The notes beneath the pieces are model-generated. The model saw nothing but the letters and a program-made list of their open reading frames with translations. It had not been told where the DNA came from and did not search any database. From assembly GCA_947652115.1 (NCBI GenBank), contig OX393562.1, positions 30,238,852 through 30,302,851 of the forward strand: DNA of 64,000 bases, read 5' to 3'. This stretch comes from Blastomussa wellsi (lineage: Eukaryota > Cnidaria > Anthozoa > Scleractinia > Plerogyridae). Within the stretch, counting starts at the first letter, position 1. The number at the start of each line of letters is the position of its first letter. Below, one piece after another: positions 37,301 through 48,413 of the stretch. The translations under genes and the position numbers were made by a program.

Positions 37301-37850
37301 ATCATCTCATCTGGTAGGGAAGTAGAAACTAGCTTGATACATTCCAGCAGTACAGGGGTTTCAAAACAAACCAACGACTGCCACAGTTCCACCAGTTTCT
37401 TGACTATTATGCCACTGGCTACTCTGGTCATATCCATCAACTTGCAACAGAAAAGCTCACTTAAGCTACTCTTCCAGTCGCTGATGCCTACTTCAAACCA
37501 TTTTGAAACCCCTGGTAGTATTACCTTAACCCCAAGCTCCTCCACTCCACCTTCTTTAGAGGATAATGCACACTTGAATGTTCTCACTCCTTGCATTCCT
37601 TGCAGAGACTAAGTAACAAGCAAAAAGCTAAGGCTCACTACTGATTATTTACGTTTTTCTTGCTTATTTGTCGCTCTCTAGGTACCTTGTGTCTGATGAC
37701 CGGGCTCTTTTTATGCTAAAAGACGGTAGCATTGCATGGGATGTAAAAGATTTCCTGATTACTCAGCCAGACTGTAAACTGGTTGAATTTGACAATCAGC
37801 AGTTTCCAGGTGCCGGAGCAAATCAGGAATCAGTGAAAACAGAACTCTGA
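34370..37850 (+). CDS. MESD: MESD, LRP-receptor chaperone of the endoplasmic reticulum
   Basis: MESD folds the beta-propeller/EGF modules of LDL-receptor-related proteins (LRP5/6 and others) in the ER and so supports Wnt signalling (known of the family). Three exons: 34370-34558, 35278-35528 and 37682-37850, with canonical sites and matching phases, giving 202 residues (human 234). A signal peptide is visible (RLLFWTLFFIIIVQDSCLG, residues 7-25), followed by a Lys-rich stretch, DYTEADLHKLLDQWE, an acidic linker, KKGKVLMMFVSVAG, WQTSLFNAQFQVER and SDRALF-like DDRALFMLKDGSIAW with KDFLITQPDC. These correspond in order to the MESD core. The protein ends KTEL, an ER-retrieval-type signal in place of vertebrate REDL. 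The long Lys-rich C-terminal tail of vertebrates is absent. It is divergent with EPG5. Confidence 0.95.
35728..35938. mobile_element. Palindromic MITE in MESD intron 2
   Basis: GTTAGCTGGCAATTCATTTT, GGTAGCACGCTT and CAAGCAGTGAAAGC at the left are mirrored by GCTTTCACTGCTTG, AGCATGCTACC and AAAATAAACAGCCAGCTATG at the right. The frames across it are not genes. Confidence 0.75.
36370..36450 (+). mobile_element. tRNA-like SINE head
   Basis: Plus-strand TATGGTCAGTGTGCTGGACT followed by GGGTTCGACCCCTGG reproduces A- and B-box spacing of a tRNA-derived SINE. It lies in MESD intron 2. A tRNA cloverleaf was not convincing. Confidence 0.5.
37350..37530 (-). repeat. Dispersed repeat, reverse-orientation partner of 5813-5985
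   Basis: Its reverse complement contains GGTTTGAAGTAGGCATCAGC, GACCAGAGTAGCCAGTGGCA and AAACTGGTGGAACTGTGGCA, in the same order as 5813-5985. It lies in the last MESD intron, upstream of exon 3. A 140-codon minus-strand frame runs through it and could be a relic of the element's coding region. Confidence 0.5.
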
Positions 37851-40800
37851 CAACATAAGTCAACCATAAATTTTTTGAAATCAATGTGACTAGTCATTAG
37901 TGGTAATATAAAGTGCACCTTCATGTTCAATGCTGCTTTTGGTAGTATAATTTATCTTTAGTACTAAGTAATTTTTTCCTAACCATTGCTATCAAAATCA
38001 CAAGAGTAGTAAAATGAGAGTCCTGTCAGTGATGTGATTTTAATGGTCGCTTCATGGCAATGTAAATATCGCTTTTCCCAGAATTTGTATGAACAATATG
38101 ACCCTATCGAGCCAACAGAGTTGGAAAACTCATGAGATGTATTCAGCTTGAAAGAAAGGCGGGTTTTGTTTAATTTTAATGTGTTTCATACTGATTTGCG
38201 GCAGAGTATCCAAAAGTCATGAAGCTTTCTGTTGACTTTCCGATAAACAGTGTCCACATAATTAATTCACGTAATGAGATTGGTGCAGTGCGAGACAAAA
38301 TTTTGATAGTGTTCAATTTTCATTTGAGGTAATATTGAAGACATGAGAGACTTTTTCATCAGATATCCAAACACCGATCGGACTTGAGCGACAGTGTTTC
38401 ATCATAACTTCTCAAACTCATTAATAATTCATCACGTTAAAACAAAGGAAATCAGAACCGTAACCGTGGTTTGGAAATGTGATCTTAATTAGCATAGATT
38501 TTTACGATTTTATTTCTTCGTTTTCACCGTAGTTTTAGTTTCGATTGAGAAGATAGATCAAACACTCGAGACAGTGTTTCATCGGCTATCCAAACACCTC
38601 GAAGTTCATTAAAAATACTCCGCTGCGCGTCGTATTTTCAACTCTCTTCTCGGTGTTTGGATATCCCGATGAAACACTGTCGCTCGTGTTTGATCTATTA
38701 CTTGGTCAATATTTGTCCGATTAATTTGAATTTTTGGCCCAAAATTGTCTTGGATAGATCTGCATTTTAAAGGCATAAAATTGCACCTCCCCCATATTTG
38801 AGACTTGATTGACCACCCATAGAACTTTTGAAACTTTTTGCCTGATACATCTGTGACATGCAACATAACTGAAACGAACCGCTTCACTGAGAGCTGAAAA
38901 ATAAGATATAGTTTAGGGGTATACCCACTATAGACGGAAATAAACAACGTTTTTAATCTTTTTCTTTTTGACGATTTAACTTATTTCTTTTAAAACTGTA
39001 ACTTTCTTCTTCTTTGTTTAAGAGTTTTATGGAATTTATGTATCAACACCTTTCAAATAGTGTAATACATGGATATCCAGTTTATATTTTCTAATTTACG
39101 AAAAATGACCATTTGCTTTGGGGGGTAAAGGGTTAAAAATAGCTGTTTAATTTTGGTACTTGTAGTTTAATAATGGATCTTTCTAGTATTTTTAAAAGTA
39201 TTAGGTAAATAAAGAACCTCTAGCACAAAATAGCATGTGATCAAGGGTGACACCTTGTTCTTATGGTTGTGTTTCATGTTTTGCCTTTAGAAACTACACA
39301 CTGGGGCAGCACTGGGTCAAGTGCAGACTTTCACCGACAAATGCACAAAGAAAACAGAAGTGGAAAGGGTTTTCCTCTCCCTTGATCCTTTTGTTTTTGA
39401 AACAATAAGCTCATGATGAGGACACCTTTTCCCTCGCAATGGCGGATGCCATGTTTTTGTTTGAATTTGTTTGCGAAAGTCCACACTCAACCCAGTATAG
39501 TACCTCAGGGTACGAAACTGGGCAATGTGCTAGCATTTACCAGTTCACCCAGAAGCACAAGAATGAATTTGCTGGGAATGGTGGGAGATGAATTTAGCAG
39601 TTGTCTCTTCTGTTTTGTATTGACAAATACAATGGAGCATCCCAGTTTCCTTTGCATGGAGTGACTAGGAGTATTTCTACTAACCCTGCATGGGAAGCTG
39701 CTCCATTACTGGGCTACTTCCCCCGCCAGGTGTCGACAATTTTTAAAACTGGGGGAACTGCAGCCCCCCAACCCCCCAGCTCCTACGTCTACTAGAGTCA
39801 AGAAACTACGACCTCTTGCCACCTCCAATACCGGAAGTCTGCGATTCATGGACTCAGTGTGTCAACTCTAACTGGCTGGGTTCATATGTGAAAATACCCG
39901 AGAGGGCACAAAGAAAAGGAAATGTTCTATACACACTAAAGACTTGTCACTCAGTTACGCCTGCAACACCTGATATATTTTGATAGGCTTCTGGTATGCC
40001 TGTAGCTTGCTGTAATCGTGCTTTTTTGTCTTGCAATAGGAGAAAAACTTCTAAGTGGGGAAAGCGAAGAAATATGAACTAAGAAGAAACACCAACTATA
40101 AAGATTCAAAATTTCAGCTTTGGTTTCTGGACATCCTGTCCAGAAATCAATTTTGATAAATCGCAATCCACTTCCATCCTTGTAATCCTGCACTATTTCC
40201 CCACAACACAAATGGAAATTAGAACCTACAAATTTCTATAATCAGGCGTGACAGTGTCCCTTGAAAAAGGCCTTTGTGTATTTGCCGCTTGAAGGGCTTA
40301 AAAAAGGTTATTATAGTCGTTCCAGATTCAAAGAACGAAAGCAAGTTTAAATTAAAAAACCAAAATGTCGACGAGAAATACATGTAATCTTTGGACCGTT
40401 TAAATTTCTTCCTGTTGCCGCCAGCGAACACCAGGAAAATAGCCTCTGCTAGCAGGAAAATAATCTTCTCATCCGGACTCGACAGGAAACAGTGAATGTG
40501 CCCTTTAACTTGGATTTTCCGTTTCGTGGAAGGGAGCGAATCCCGGTTTCTTCATAAAAGCCATGAAACATTTCTAAAAATCTGTCGAAATGAAAAGGCC
40601 TAAAATATGCACGCACGTGCTCCACCACCGGTTCCACTGCGTGCACCTCTTTCACTTCAGTGGGCCATCTAATGTTCAAAAAAAATTTTCTTAAGTGCAA
40701 ATTAAAAACTTAAAAACACGACCGGTGTTCAGTTCGTTATATAAACGAGGTGAAACCACGCCACCAAATGCCTTCGCTACAGTGCAATGGACGCGCCGCC

Positions 40801-41598
40801 ATATTTGAAACACGTGGCGACCCTGAGCAAGCCGCAGCGACTCGAGCTCGCAACCAAAATAGCCCAAATCAATACTAAAAGTTCTCACATGTTGACCATT
40901 GACTTTCTCAGATTTAAAAAAAGGTGAGACACAGTGAGAGTAAGCCCCGTTGAGTTGAACATCGGCCATCATGTCAGCTTGCATAACTTTGCTTCGACAA
41001 AACGTCCTTCTCTAGCCGTCAGCTCTGCGGTGAAGCTTCTTCGCTGTAATGGCGACTCAAGAAAAACGTGCTTCTTCACGACTGACACTTTCTGCCTCAG
41101 GTCCGGGGACTTTCCCCAAAGCCAACAAAGCGTTGTTGAGAAAAAATTGGACTGGACAGCCCATTCTCCGTTTGTAGCTTCGCAGCAAGTCTTCACTGTG
41201 TCACACAACGTAAACCGCACTTCTGGCGTTTATATAGTCTACCAATGAACCAATCAGAGACGATGTTTTATCATTATTGTTAAGATACACCAATCAATCT
41301 CACTGCAATCCCGTCCCCAGGGTCATCCGCGTGGCACCACGAGGTTGTTCGCTTCCGACTCGTTTTTACTCGTGAATGGAATGAAACGAGTATAGTGGTT
41401 CCAAATATGCTAATTTCACTCGCTCACTCATTTCCCGTAAACTTTTTTTTTAATGCCGCTGACTAGTGCACAATTTGTATCGTTCAAGTACTATCGCCAT
41501 GTATCGCGGGCTCTAATTCCAAGGGAGAGACCCTGGGAACGAGGTTGTGTTTTGAACTCGGCTGGCTATTTGGACGATCTACGGTGACTTTTTAAATT
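37851..41598. other. Intergenic interval after MESD, no gene recognised
   Basis: No open frame here resembles a known protein. It contains the dispersed repeat 38403-38691, a fragment near 39650-39740 related to the SINE 3' region (GAGTATTTCTACTAACCCTG), and a CG-richer stretch (40780-41230) with short frames on both strands that I cannot assign. A MESD 3' UTR is expected at its start, but no clear AATAAA is visible close to the stop codon. Confidence 0.5.
38403..38691. mobile_element. Dispersed repeat, second copy of 10396-10612
   Basis: It shares CTTCTCAAACTCATTAATAA, ATCAAACACTCGAGACAGTG and TATCCAAACACCTCGAAGTT with the copy nested in the TTAA element at 10396. It also holds an internal mirror of GTGTTTGGATA..GATGAAACACTG. 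Confidence 0.6.
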
Positions 41599-41600
41599 TT

Positions 41601-42040
41601 GAGCTTACTCTATTCCTTTAGCGAATCGTTCTGCAAATTTACTCGTGAACTTGCATATGCTTTGAGGCCGTGGAAAGTCTTCATGGTTCTTGCTTCGCAA
41701 TCTACATTAACATCGTTTGTTTTGCGGCCGGAGAAGTCTTCATGGTTCTTGTTTACTTCAGCGAATCGTTCTGCGAATTTAATTGTCGACTTCAGCTAGC
41801 ATCATACGTTTTGAGGCCGTGCTTTGAGGCCGTGGAAAGTCTTCATGGTTCTTGCTTCGCAATCTACATAACATCGTTTGTTTTGCGGCCGGAGAAGTCT
41901 TCATGGTTCTTGTTTACTTCAGCGAATCGTTCTGCGAATTTAATTGTCGACTTCAGCTAGCATCATACGTTTTGAGGCCGTGGAAAGTCTTCATGGTTCT
42001 TGCTTCCCAACCTACATAACATCGTTTGTTTTGCGGCCAC
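41601..42040. repeat. Tandem array of about 150-160 bp units
   Basis: The word TGGAAAGTCTTCATGGTTCT recurs at 41671, 41833 and 41981 (spacings 162 and 148). Between these, CGGAGAAGTCTTCATGGTTC, TTCAGCGAATCGTTCTGCGA and TGTCGACTTCAGCTAGCATC also repeat. Each unit contains two diverged half-units that share GAAGTCTTCATGGTTCTTG. About 2.6 copies are present. The frames read through it are repeat artefacts. Confidence 0.85.
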
Positions 42041-42377
42041 CAAGACAAAAAAAAGGTATCTTTTCTTGACTATGAATCCAGCCATTTATTTAAGCAACTA
42101 TAAAAATTGCATCGGTAACATTGCACGGTTTTCAGGTAGACCCCACTTGTAAATCAACTTTTCAACGTCCTTGGTCCTCACCATTTACACTCTTTCATTC
42201 ACGAGTTCAGTGGCTCACAGCCACTTTGATCTGGTTTAGCAGTAGCGCAGCGAACCAGTGAGAGCTCGGCTTGTGAGGATGATAAGGAAGTACAACGCCT
42301 GAAACAGGCTATCAAATAGAAAACAATCTACATTAATTTATTTTATCTGAAAGCAAAAATCTGGACAAAACTCACTA

Positions 42378-43383
42378 CATACATACATACATACATACTT
42401 TATTTGTCATGTAGGTCAGTACAAGAAGGCAGCTAAAAAGCTGATGTGGACCTACAAATTTAAGTATTAATATCTACAACAATTCAAATAATAATGTTAA
42501 CAAACTTAAGAATTATTTACAATGAGTAAGAAAGACTATAATACCAGTAAGATAATCAACAGTCAATAGACTAGCGTTAAAATAAATAAAAATAAAAAAA
42601 TAACATTAATATATGTAATTCACAATGTCTTTGTTTATTCCCTGTAAACCATCAAATGTTATTTTATCTAAAATGTCAGATTTGGCTTTAAGAGCAGATT
42701 TAAAAGAAGAAACGTTCGGTTTGCTCTTTAAGTACATGGGTAAGTTATTCCATAAAAGAGTCGCTCGATGAGAGAAGGAACATCGAAGGAAGTCACTTCT
42801 AGGACGTTGTACGTATAGTTTCAGACCGTCCCTGAGATTTCTTAACGGTGATCTTTTTGTAAATAGAGAGTTTATACCAGCCGGAGCTCTATTGTAAAAT
42901 GCCTGATAACATATAGTTGCAATTCTCTTTTTGTAAATGTATGATAAGGACTTCCATTTTGTCTTTACCAGGACTTCAGTGTTGAGAGTAGATTCCTTTA
43001 TGTTAAAAATAAATCTCGCTGCTCTGATGTGAATGTCCTCCAGAGTCTGAAGTGACTTTGAAGATCCCCATAATGCAATTGAATACGTAATACTTGGAAT
43101 GATACCTTTAAAATAAATTGACTCTAAGATGTGATTGTCGAGGCCTTTTAAATGCTTGAGTTTCTTCACTCTTGCTGAGAAACGTTTGCTCAAAGTTTTA
43201 ACATGTTGCGACCAAGAAAGTTTATTGTCGATTTGAATCCCTAAACATGTAGCTTTAGAAACAAAAGACAACTCATTAGGCCCTAAACAAATTTTCTGTA
43301 AGGGTCCGATAAATTTTGATTTGGATAATAACATCAGTTCCGTTTTTGCAGGATGAATAGTCATGAAGTTATCCTTATAAATA
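42378..43383 (-). mobile_element. 5'-truncated non-LTR retrotransposon (CR1/L2-like)
   Basis: The coding remnant (42606-43364) runs on the minus strand and the sequence ends at 42378-42400 in a (CATA)n tract, i.e. a short 3' tandem tail in the element's sense, as CR1/L2-type LINEs have. The 5' side is cut where the foldback repeat at 43384 begins. The frame continues upstream of its first ATG (K-D-N-F-M-T-I-H-P) to that junction. Confidence 0.75.
42606..43364 (-). CDS. LINE reverse transcriptase, C-terminal fragment
   Basis: The 252-residue frame corresponds to the thumb/connection part of a non-LTR reverse transcriptase, after the catalytic YxDD (which is absent here because of 5' truncation). 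Recognisable features are HPAKTELMLL, FLGI-like CLGIQIDNKLSWSQHV (about residues 39-54), a Lys-rich RVKKLKHLKGL and the C-terminal ATLLWNNLPMYLKSKPNV followed by FKSALK. The frame has no internal stops, so the insertion is fairly young. It cannot encode active reverse transcriptase. It is a transposon fragment, not a host gene. Confidence 0.8.
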   Translation of the reverse strand: MTIHPAKTELMLLSKSKFIGPLQKICLGPNELSFVSKATCLGIQIDNKLSWSQHVKTLSKRFSARVKKLKHLKGLDNHILESIYFKGIIPSITYSIALWGSSKSLQTLEDIHIRAARFIFNIKESTLNTEVLVKTKWKSLSYIYKKRIATICYQAFYNRAPAGINSLFTKRSPLRNLRDGLKLYVQRPRSDFLRCSFSHRATLLWNNLPMYLKSKPNVSSFKSALKAKSDILDKITFDGLQGINKDIVNYIY

Positions 43384-43556
43384 GAGGGGGTAAGTTTCTA
43401 ACGAAACTGTGGTGCTGCGTCGGTGGGAAGCATAACAATATAATTTGGTTTTATCAACTGGGTTGATAATGTCAATTGGCCACCGTAAAGAGTAATCTCT
43501 TTACGGTGGCCAATTGACATTATCAACCCAGTTGATAAAACCAAATTATATTGTCA
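43384..43556. repeat. Copy 2 of the 'ggttttatcaactgggttgat' family, short foldback form
   Basis: GAGGGGGTAAGTTTCTAACG leads into GGTTTTATCAACTGGGTTGA and GCCACCGTAAAGAG, followed directly by the complement CTCTTTACGGTGGC and CAACCCAGTTGATAAAACC. This copy lacks the central GAAAC-containing segment found in the other two. It abuts the LINE truncation point. Confidence 0.75.
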
Positions 43557-43819
43557 CTCTTATAAAGTCTCATATTATTTTTCTTTGCTGGGGGCGAGTG
43601 GTCTTTGCGTTTCATCAGCTGCCATTCAGATACTTTTAAGCCAAAAATCAAGCTGCACCTCGTTGACTATTCGCTCATAGAAAACTCGGGCTCGTAGTCT
43701 AATATTGTTAAATAGAAAACAGTGAGAGAGCCAATCAGATTTGCGGATTGCTATAGAACACAACTGAGAGGTCGAGGTTCTACTAAATTACATTAGCATA
43801 AATCTACTAGCGTTCTATA

Positions 43820-44204
43820 GACCCTATGCAAAAATGGCTGCCATTGTTGTTTGTAGTCTGGTCAAGTTTGTTAAGATTCCCATTGCGACACTTGGAAGTA
43901 AATGGCATAATGTACTACTCTGAGAAATTTCAGTGTTTTTGGTTAAATTCCTGCAAAATTGAGACTGATTTAAATTTAAGAGATTTGTATGGAAAAAGCT
44001 ACTCTGGCCCGCGTAGCCTCGCTTTCATGTTTTTTGGCAATATAAATGGTCCTATAGCTTTCCATTGGTTTGACGTATAGCCTCAAAACTCCATATATCG
44101 ATTTATTTTGAATTAATCTTTAAGGGAAAGTAATTAATTCTCTTTACAAATGTTTCTTTTCGGGGACAAAAAAAAAATAGCGGCCGCCATATTTGCATAG
44201 GGTC
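43820..44204. mobile_element. TA-flanked element with GACCCTATGCAAA TIRs
   Basis: TA at 43818-43819 precedes GACCCTATGCAAAAATGGC, and the complement GCCATATTTGCATAGGGTC ends at 44204 with TA following. The 84-codon frame at 43826-44080 lies within it and has no recognised domain. It is probably a Tc1/mariner-type non-autonomous element. Confidence 0.65.
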
Positions 44205-44233
44205 TATTACGAATGCCGTTCTCTGATTCATTG

Positions 44234-44281
44234 GCTACGCTACCCACTATCTATTCTGTGATAGATAGTGAGTAGCGTAGC
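44234..44281. repeat. Near-perfect 48 bp hairpin
   Basis: GCTACGCTACCCACTATCTAT, a 6-base loop, then ATAGATAGTGAGTAGCGTAGC: 20 of 21 arm positions pair. It lies in intergenic sequence just outside the TA-flanked element and has no T-rich tail. Confidence 0.8.
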
Positions 44282-45964
44282 AGTGCGGTTGTCAACAAAA
44301 TGGCGACCGCTTCTTCACGTTTTCGAAATGTCCGTGAAGAAGATTTAGACAGTTTACTGGTGAAGTTTTGAACGACTAGTAGATTTATACTAAAACAATT
44401 AGATTATTCGCTCGCGATTTCTATGCGTGATAGAAAATACGGCACAACAAAGACGCAAAAATTCACGAGGATTTGTGAAGATTTCCTATTAACCTATTGT
44501 CTTATAGGATCCTTTTAGACTGCGCTGAAACGTGTCAAGTGGAAAAGTTATTTGTCATATCGGGCTTCGGATGATGACACACACTTATTGAGATCTTGAT
44601 TACTGTAAAATTCTGGTTATAAATGTTGGGCTTATACAACCTAATAAGGGGTTGTGGGTGGGCTTATAAAGGGAGGGGCTTATATCCTAGGGGGGGGGGG
44701 GGGGGTTATAAGCGGAATAAAAAAATCGTTTCGAAATGAGTCACAGCAGTGTTGATGAACTGCACAGCACAGAGTGCATTGTACGGACCATCTCCATAAA
44801 CCATGTACACTAACAGAGTTCTTTAATCCTGCGTTATGTTGATGTCTGAAGATACATGATATGCTATGCATAGTAAGGCTATCTACAATAAAACATTAAA
44901 AATTTCTTCTAATGACATTGGACATGATTTTAATATCAGGATAGACAATATAATATAGTGAAAAAGTTATTGTTCTTCAGTCTTTCCTAATTTTGTGTTT
45001 GAAGTAGTACAGGATTCGGCGACAGTATTAAGAACTGTTCAAGAAAACAAGGAAAACTGGAGGACCGGGGAGCTTATAATGGAATGTATTTTTTTGTTTC
45101 AAAGTAGATGTGCCTATAACCGGGGGCTTATAACCGCAATTTTACGATACTCCGGACCACACAACACAAATGATCTAATAATTGTTTTGTACATTACTAG
45201 CAAGAAATTACGAGATTACGAGCTTCCACATAAAATATTTTAACACTTATGCTTATTCCTTTTTTGTTCTCCGGCTTCTGAATGTTTTTTCCTCAAAGAA
45301 TTTGTGGAACAGTTCTTTCTCAACTTTGTTTCAAGATTACATGTAGGTTGTGATTATCTAAAGGCTCTCTGCCAATAAGAAGACAGATTGCAGGGTTTAA
45401 TAATAGCGATTATTTAGGCCTCACGTTCCGGTCATTCATTTCACATTCCTGCCTGTACGAAATCTGTTATCCAACCAAGAGAATATGAAGTGGAGCATAT
45501 CTTCTTCATCCTACTTGTAAGTGTTGTTATTCCCTCCCCCCCCCCCCCTCCCCCCCAAGCCTGGTCAGACGGATCATGCTCAATGTTGTTTCAAGAGCTA
45601 AATAAAATGTGCTGGCTAAACATACTAAAATTTAATACAAACAAGGCGCTTGAACAATTTTCTGATGTTTCACAATCCAGAAATTAAGTGATTTCTTGCG
45701 TGGTCATGGGTATAAAATATTTATCCCATTCCCAGTTTTGGTATTTTTTTCCCATTCCCAGTGACCAAATCCCAGTCCCAGTCACCTAAATCCCATTTTC
45801 TCAGGACCCTCATGAATGGCTGCCATCTAGCCTGGAAGTTAACTATTTTCAGTAACGGGACATGTAATGGTGGGTGTTATTATCAATGTGAGTAATGGTA
45901 GGTGTTATTAACTAACTAACTAGCTAACTAAAGTGATGTAATCGTTTTTGAACTTTAAAATGTT

Positions 45965-46150
45965 TTAAATAAAGGTGGAAAATTGAAGAAAAATTGAAAA
46001 GCTCTTTTTAAAATAGTTAGTTCGTGGCAAGGGGATAGAAAGCTTATTTCCAGAATCGAGCAAATCGCAAGTAATCACATCACTCATCTGAATAAATTTA
46101 GAGAACAAAGAATTGGGTATGAGGCCATTTAAAGACTTATAAACCATCTC
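45965..46150 (-). mobile_element. LINE 3' coding remnant
   Basis: The minus-strand frame has MVYKSLNGLIPNSLFSKFI and NKLSIPLPRTNYFKKSFS, a stretch recurrent just before the C-terminal L-W-N-S-L-P of CR1-like reverse transcriptases. It resembles the fragment at 50192-50419 (PKSRTNYLKRSFSF). A frameshift follows it. Confidence 0.6.
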
Positions 46151-46977
46151 AGCCCTTAGTTTTTGACGTCGAGTTTCTAAATTGTCCCGGCCTAACTCTT
46201 TAATTGTGAAATTAATTTTTCATTTACAAGCTGGGCAAAATTTTATGGGCTGCGTTTGGGGCTTAGAAGAGTCTTTGGGCTCACATGTTAAAGGAGGGGG
46301 GGGGGGGGAGAGTTGGCAAGAATTTTTGGCTGTTAACCTGAGAGGGGCTGAACGTTTTGGGCCGACAACTTTGAAATAATACTAGCCCTTCACTTCCCCC
46401 TCCTCCCAACCCATGCAATAGTTAATGACCGCTCCCTCAGATTCCATTGTTAAAATTGCAAGCGCGCAAATGACTTTTGCGGGAACATTGACTTTGCCAT
46501 TTCGCAGCCATTTGCGAAAACTTTACAATAGGAGGTGTTATTTCATATTTGAATATTTCTTTTGTTTGTTCCGACTCCGATGCTGTAAGTACATGTGTCA
46601 CTTAATCAGTATTTAAAATATACCGTAAAACTCAAGCTTGTTCAAAAAACTTTATACACTAATGTATGTTTGTACAGCTATCACGAGTACAACCAGAATG
46701 AATGATGCAAACATTTTTCGGAAATGTTTATACATGTAACAGATTTTCACAGAAAATGTGAAACTTGGTATTGAACATCGAATTTACTGTCGCCTCAACG
46801 GATTTATTCTGGACACAGATACCAACCTCGTTCTCATGGTCTCTCATCTTCCCGCCCTCCCGGAGTGAACGCGGTTGCACTGGCAAGCGTTCACAACTCG
46901 AAACCGATTGGTTCATAGACAATAGAGTTGCGTGGGTAACCATGTATGTTAGGATTTCCCATATAAATACCCGTTTA

Positions 46978-47022
46978 AATAAGAACCTGTTTTATCCTAA
47001 ATTTTAAAACAGGTTCTTATTT
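46978..47022. repeat. Hairpin (AAATAAGAACCTGTTTTA and complement)
   Basis: Two 18-19 bp arms are separated by a short AT-rich loop. It is intergenic, with no assigned function. Confidence 0.7.
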
Positions 47023-47950
47023 CATAGAATTCATTTAAAACTTAGTTCTGAATTTATAATTGTCATAAATCGAAATAAAACAAGCTCTGCTAAAACAGGG
47101 TTTGTATTATGTTGGGCTGAAGTCATTGATTTAGATATATGATTACATTCATATTTGGTGTAAACAAATGACAGTACAACATGTGAAATATTCTTCCATC
47201 AACAAAAACACATTCTTCCTCAATAAAATATATAGGAACCTATTTCAGAACCTAAATATCAGCTAACTTGGGAAACTACTGGTTCTTGTATCCGAGTTTC
47301 TTCCATTCTTGACCCTCGACTTTTTAGCCTGGCTCCTCGACCCTCGACCAAAATCCAGACTCTTATAACTTTAACAGTAATCTCATATATAGCATAATTA
47401 AATATCTCGCAACACCTATTTGTCGAACTTTGAGGACATTGAAATATACTAGAGTCATACTGAAGTTTTAAAACAGGACTTCCAACAGGATTAAGCTGTA
47501 AATTAGTCACAAGTCAGAGGCGGCGGAGCATTTTAAAACGTGGGGTGGGGGAGGGGGCTTACCGCACAAGCCCAGCGGTGTGGGGGGGGGGGGGGGGAGG
47601 TCAAGTAGGTTTTCGTTGGGTATGTGCAGCCCAGATCTGCAAACTTCGACCAAATTTTCGAAATAATTTGCGTTCAATACGTCATTACTACCTAACAATA
47701 GCTTACTGCGCGTATCATGGGAATTGCATCATCTAACAAATGTATTTTCTCGTTTCTTCTAAACATTATATCCAAACAAATGAAGACTGAACAACAGCCA
47801 TATACAGGCTCTTGGCATGCACAGTTGGCCAAGACTAACTGCAGACTGGCAGGTAAGACCACAAGAATGAATCTTCCTGCCAAATCAGTTGTACAAGAAA
47901 TAGTTTTGGTACCGAACCGTGAGGAGGACCTGCGCCACCAATCTCATTCC

Positions 47951-48265
47951 CGTCCCCATAATCCTTTTCGTTTCTCTTGGCCGGCAGGGCCTTGGCACGA
48001 AAAACGAAGGGCTCTGGAGACATACGATTTCAAGTCCGAGATTCTAGGACTTCCGGACTTCATGTATATAGCATTGATGATTCTACATGTTGTGTGTTGT
48101 ATTGAGGCGGCCGGCGAACATTTTCACTTCCGTTTAAGATTTCTTTGTTCTCAACAGCCAATAAAGAAAATTCGAATTTTTTTGAAAATCGTATGTCCCC
48201 AGAGCCCTTCGTTTTTCGTGCCAAGGCCCTGCCGGCTAAGAGAAACGAAAAGGGCTATGGGGACG
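47951..48265. mobile_element. MITE with about 78 bp terminal inverted repeats
   Basis: CGTCCCCATAATCCTTTTCG, GGCCGGCAGGGCCTTGGCAC and GAAAAACGAAGGGCTCTGG at the left are complementary to CCAGAGCCCTTCGTTTTTC, GTGCCAAGGCCCTGCCGG and CGAAAAGGGCTATGGGGACG at the right. The 188-codon frame at 47717-48283 crosses both arms and is an artefact. The high arm identity suggests recent activity. Confidence 0.8.
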
Positions 48266-48364
48266 AGAATGCACCAGTCTTAGAAAACGGTTTGTAGGGG
48301 GGGCTACAGCCCTCCCTCCCCCCGCCCTCCTGCTCCGCCACCAATGCAAATTTATACTTAAGTT

Positions 48365-48368
48365 ATAG

Positions 48369-48413
<45 letters not shown>

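Larger units (their letters stand above)
44300..47950. other. Intergenic, repeat-rich, no gene recognised
   Basis: It contains homopolymer G tracts (44691-44706, 46297-46306, 47582-47597), a C tract (45535-45557), two related segments with 'gggcttata' words (44640-44710 and 45060-45150), a LINE remnant (45965-46150) and a hairpin (46978-47022). None of the short frames resembles a known protein. Confidence 0.5.

Noticed and set aside
40691..41248. Overlapping frames of about 100 codons on both strands in a CG-richer stretch
   Set aside because: No recognisable domain or splice context; possibly a promoter-like or repeat region. Not called a gene.
47717..48283. 188-codon plus-strand frame
   Set aside because: It spans both arms of the 47951-48265 inverted repeat, and an opposite-strand frame exists over the same palindrome.
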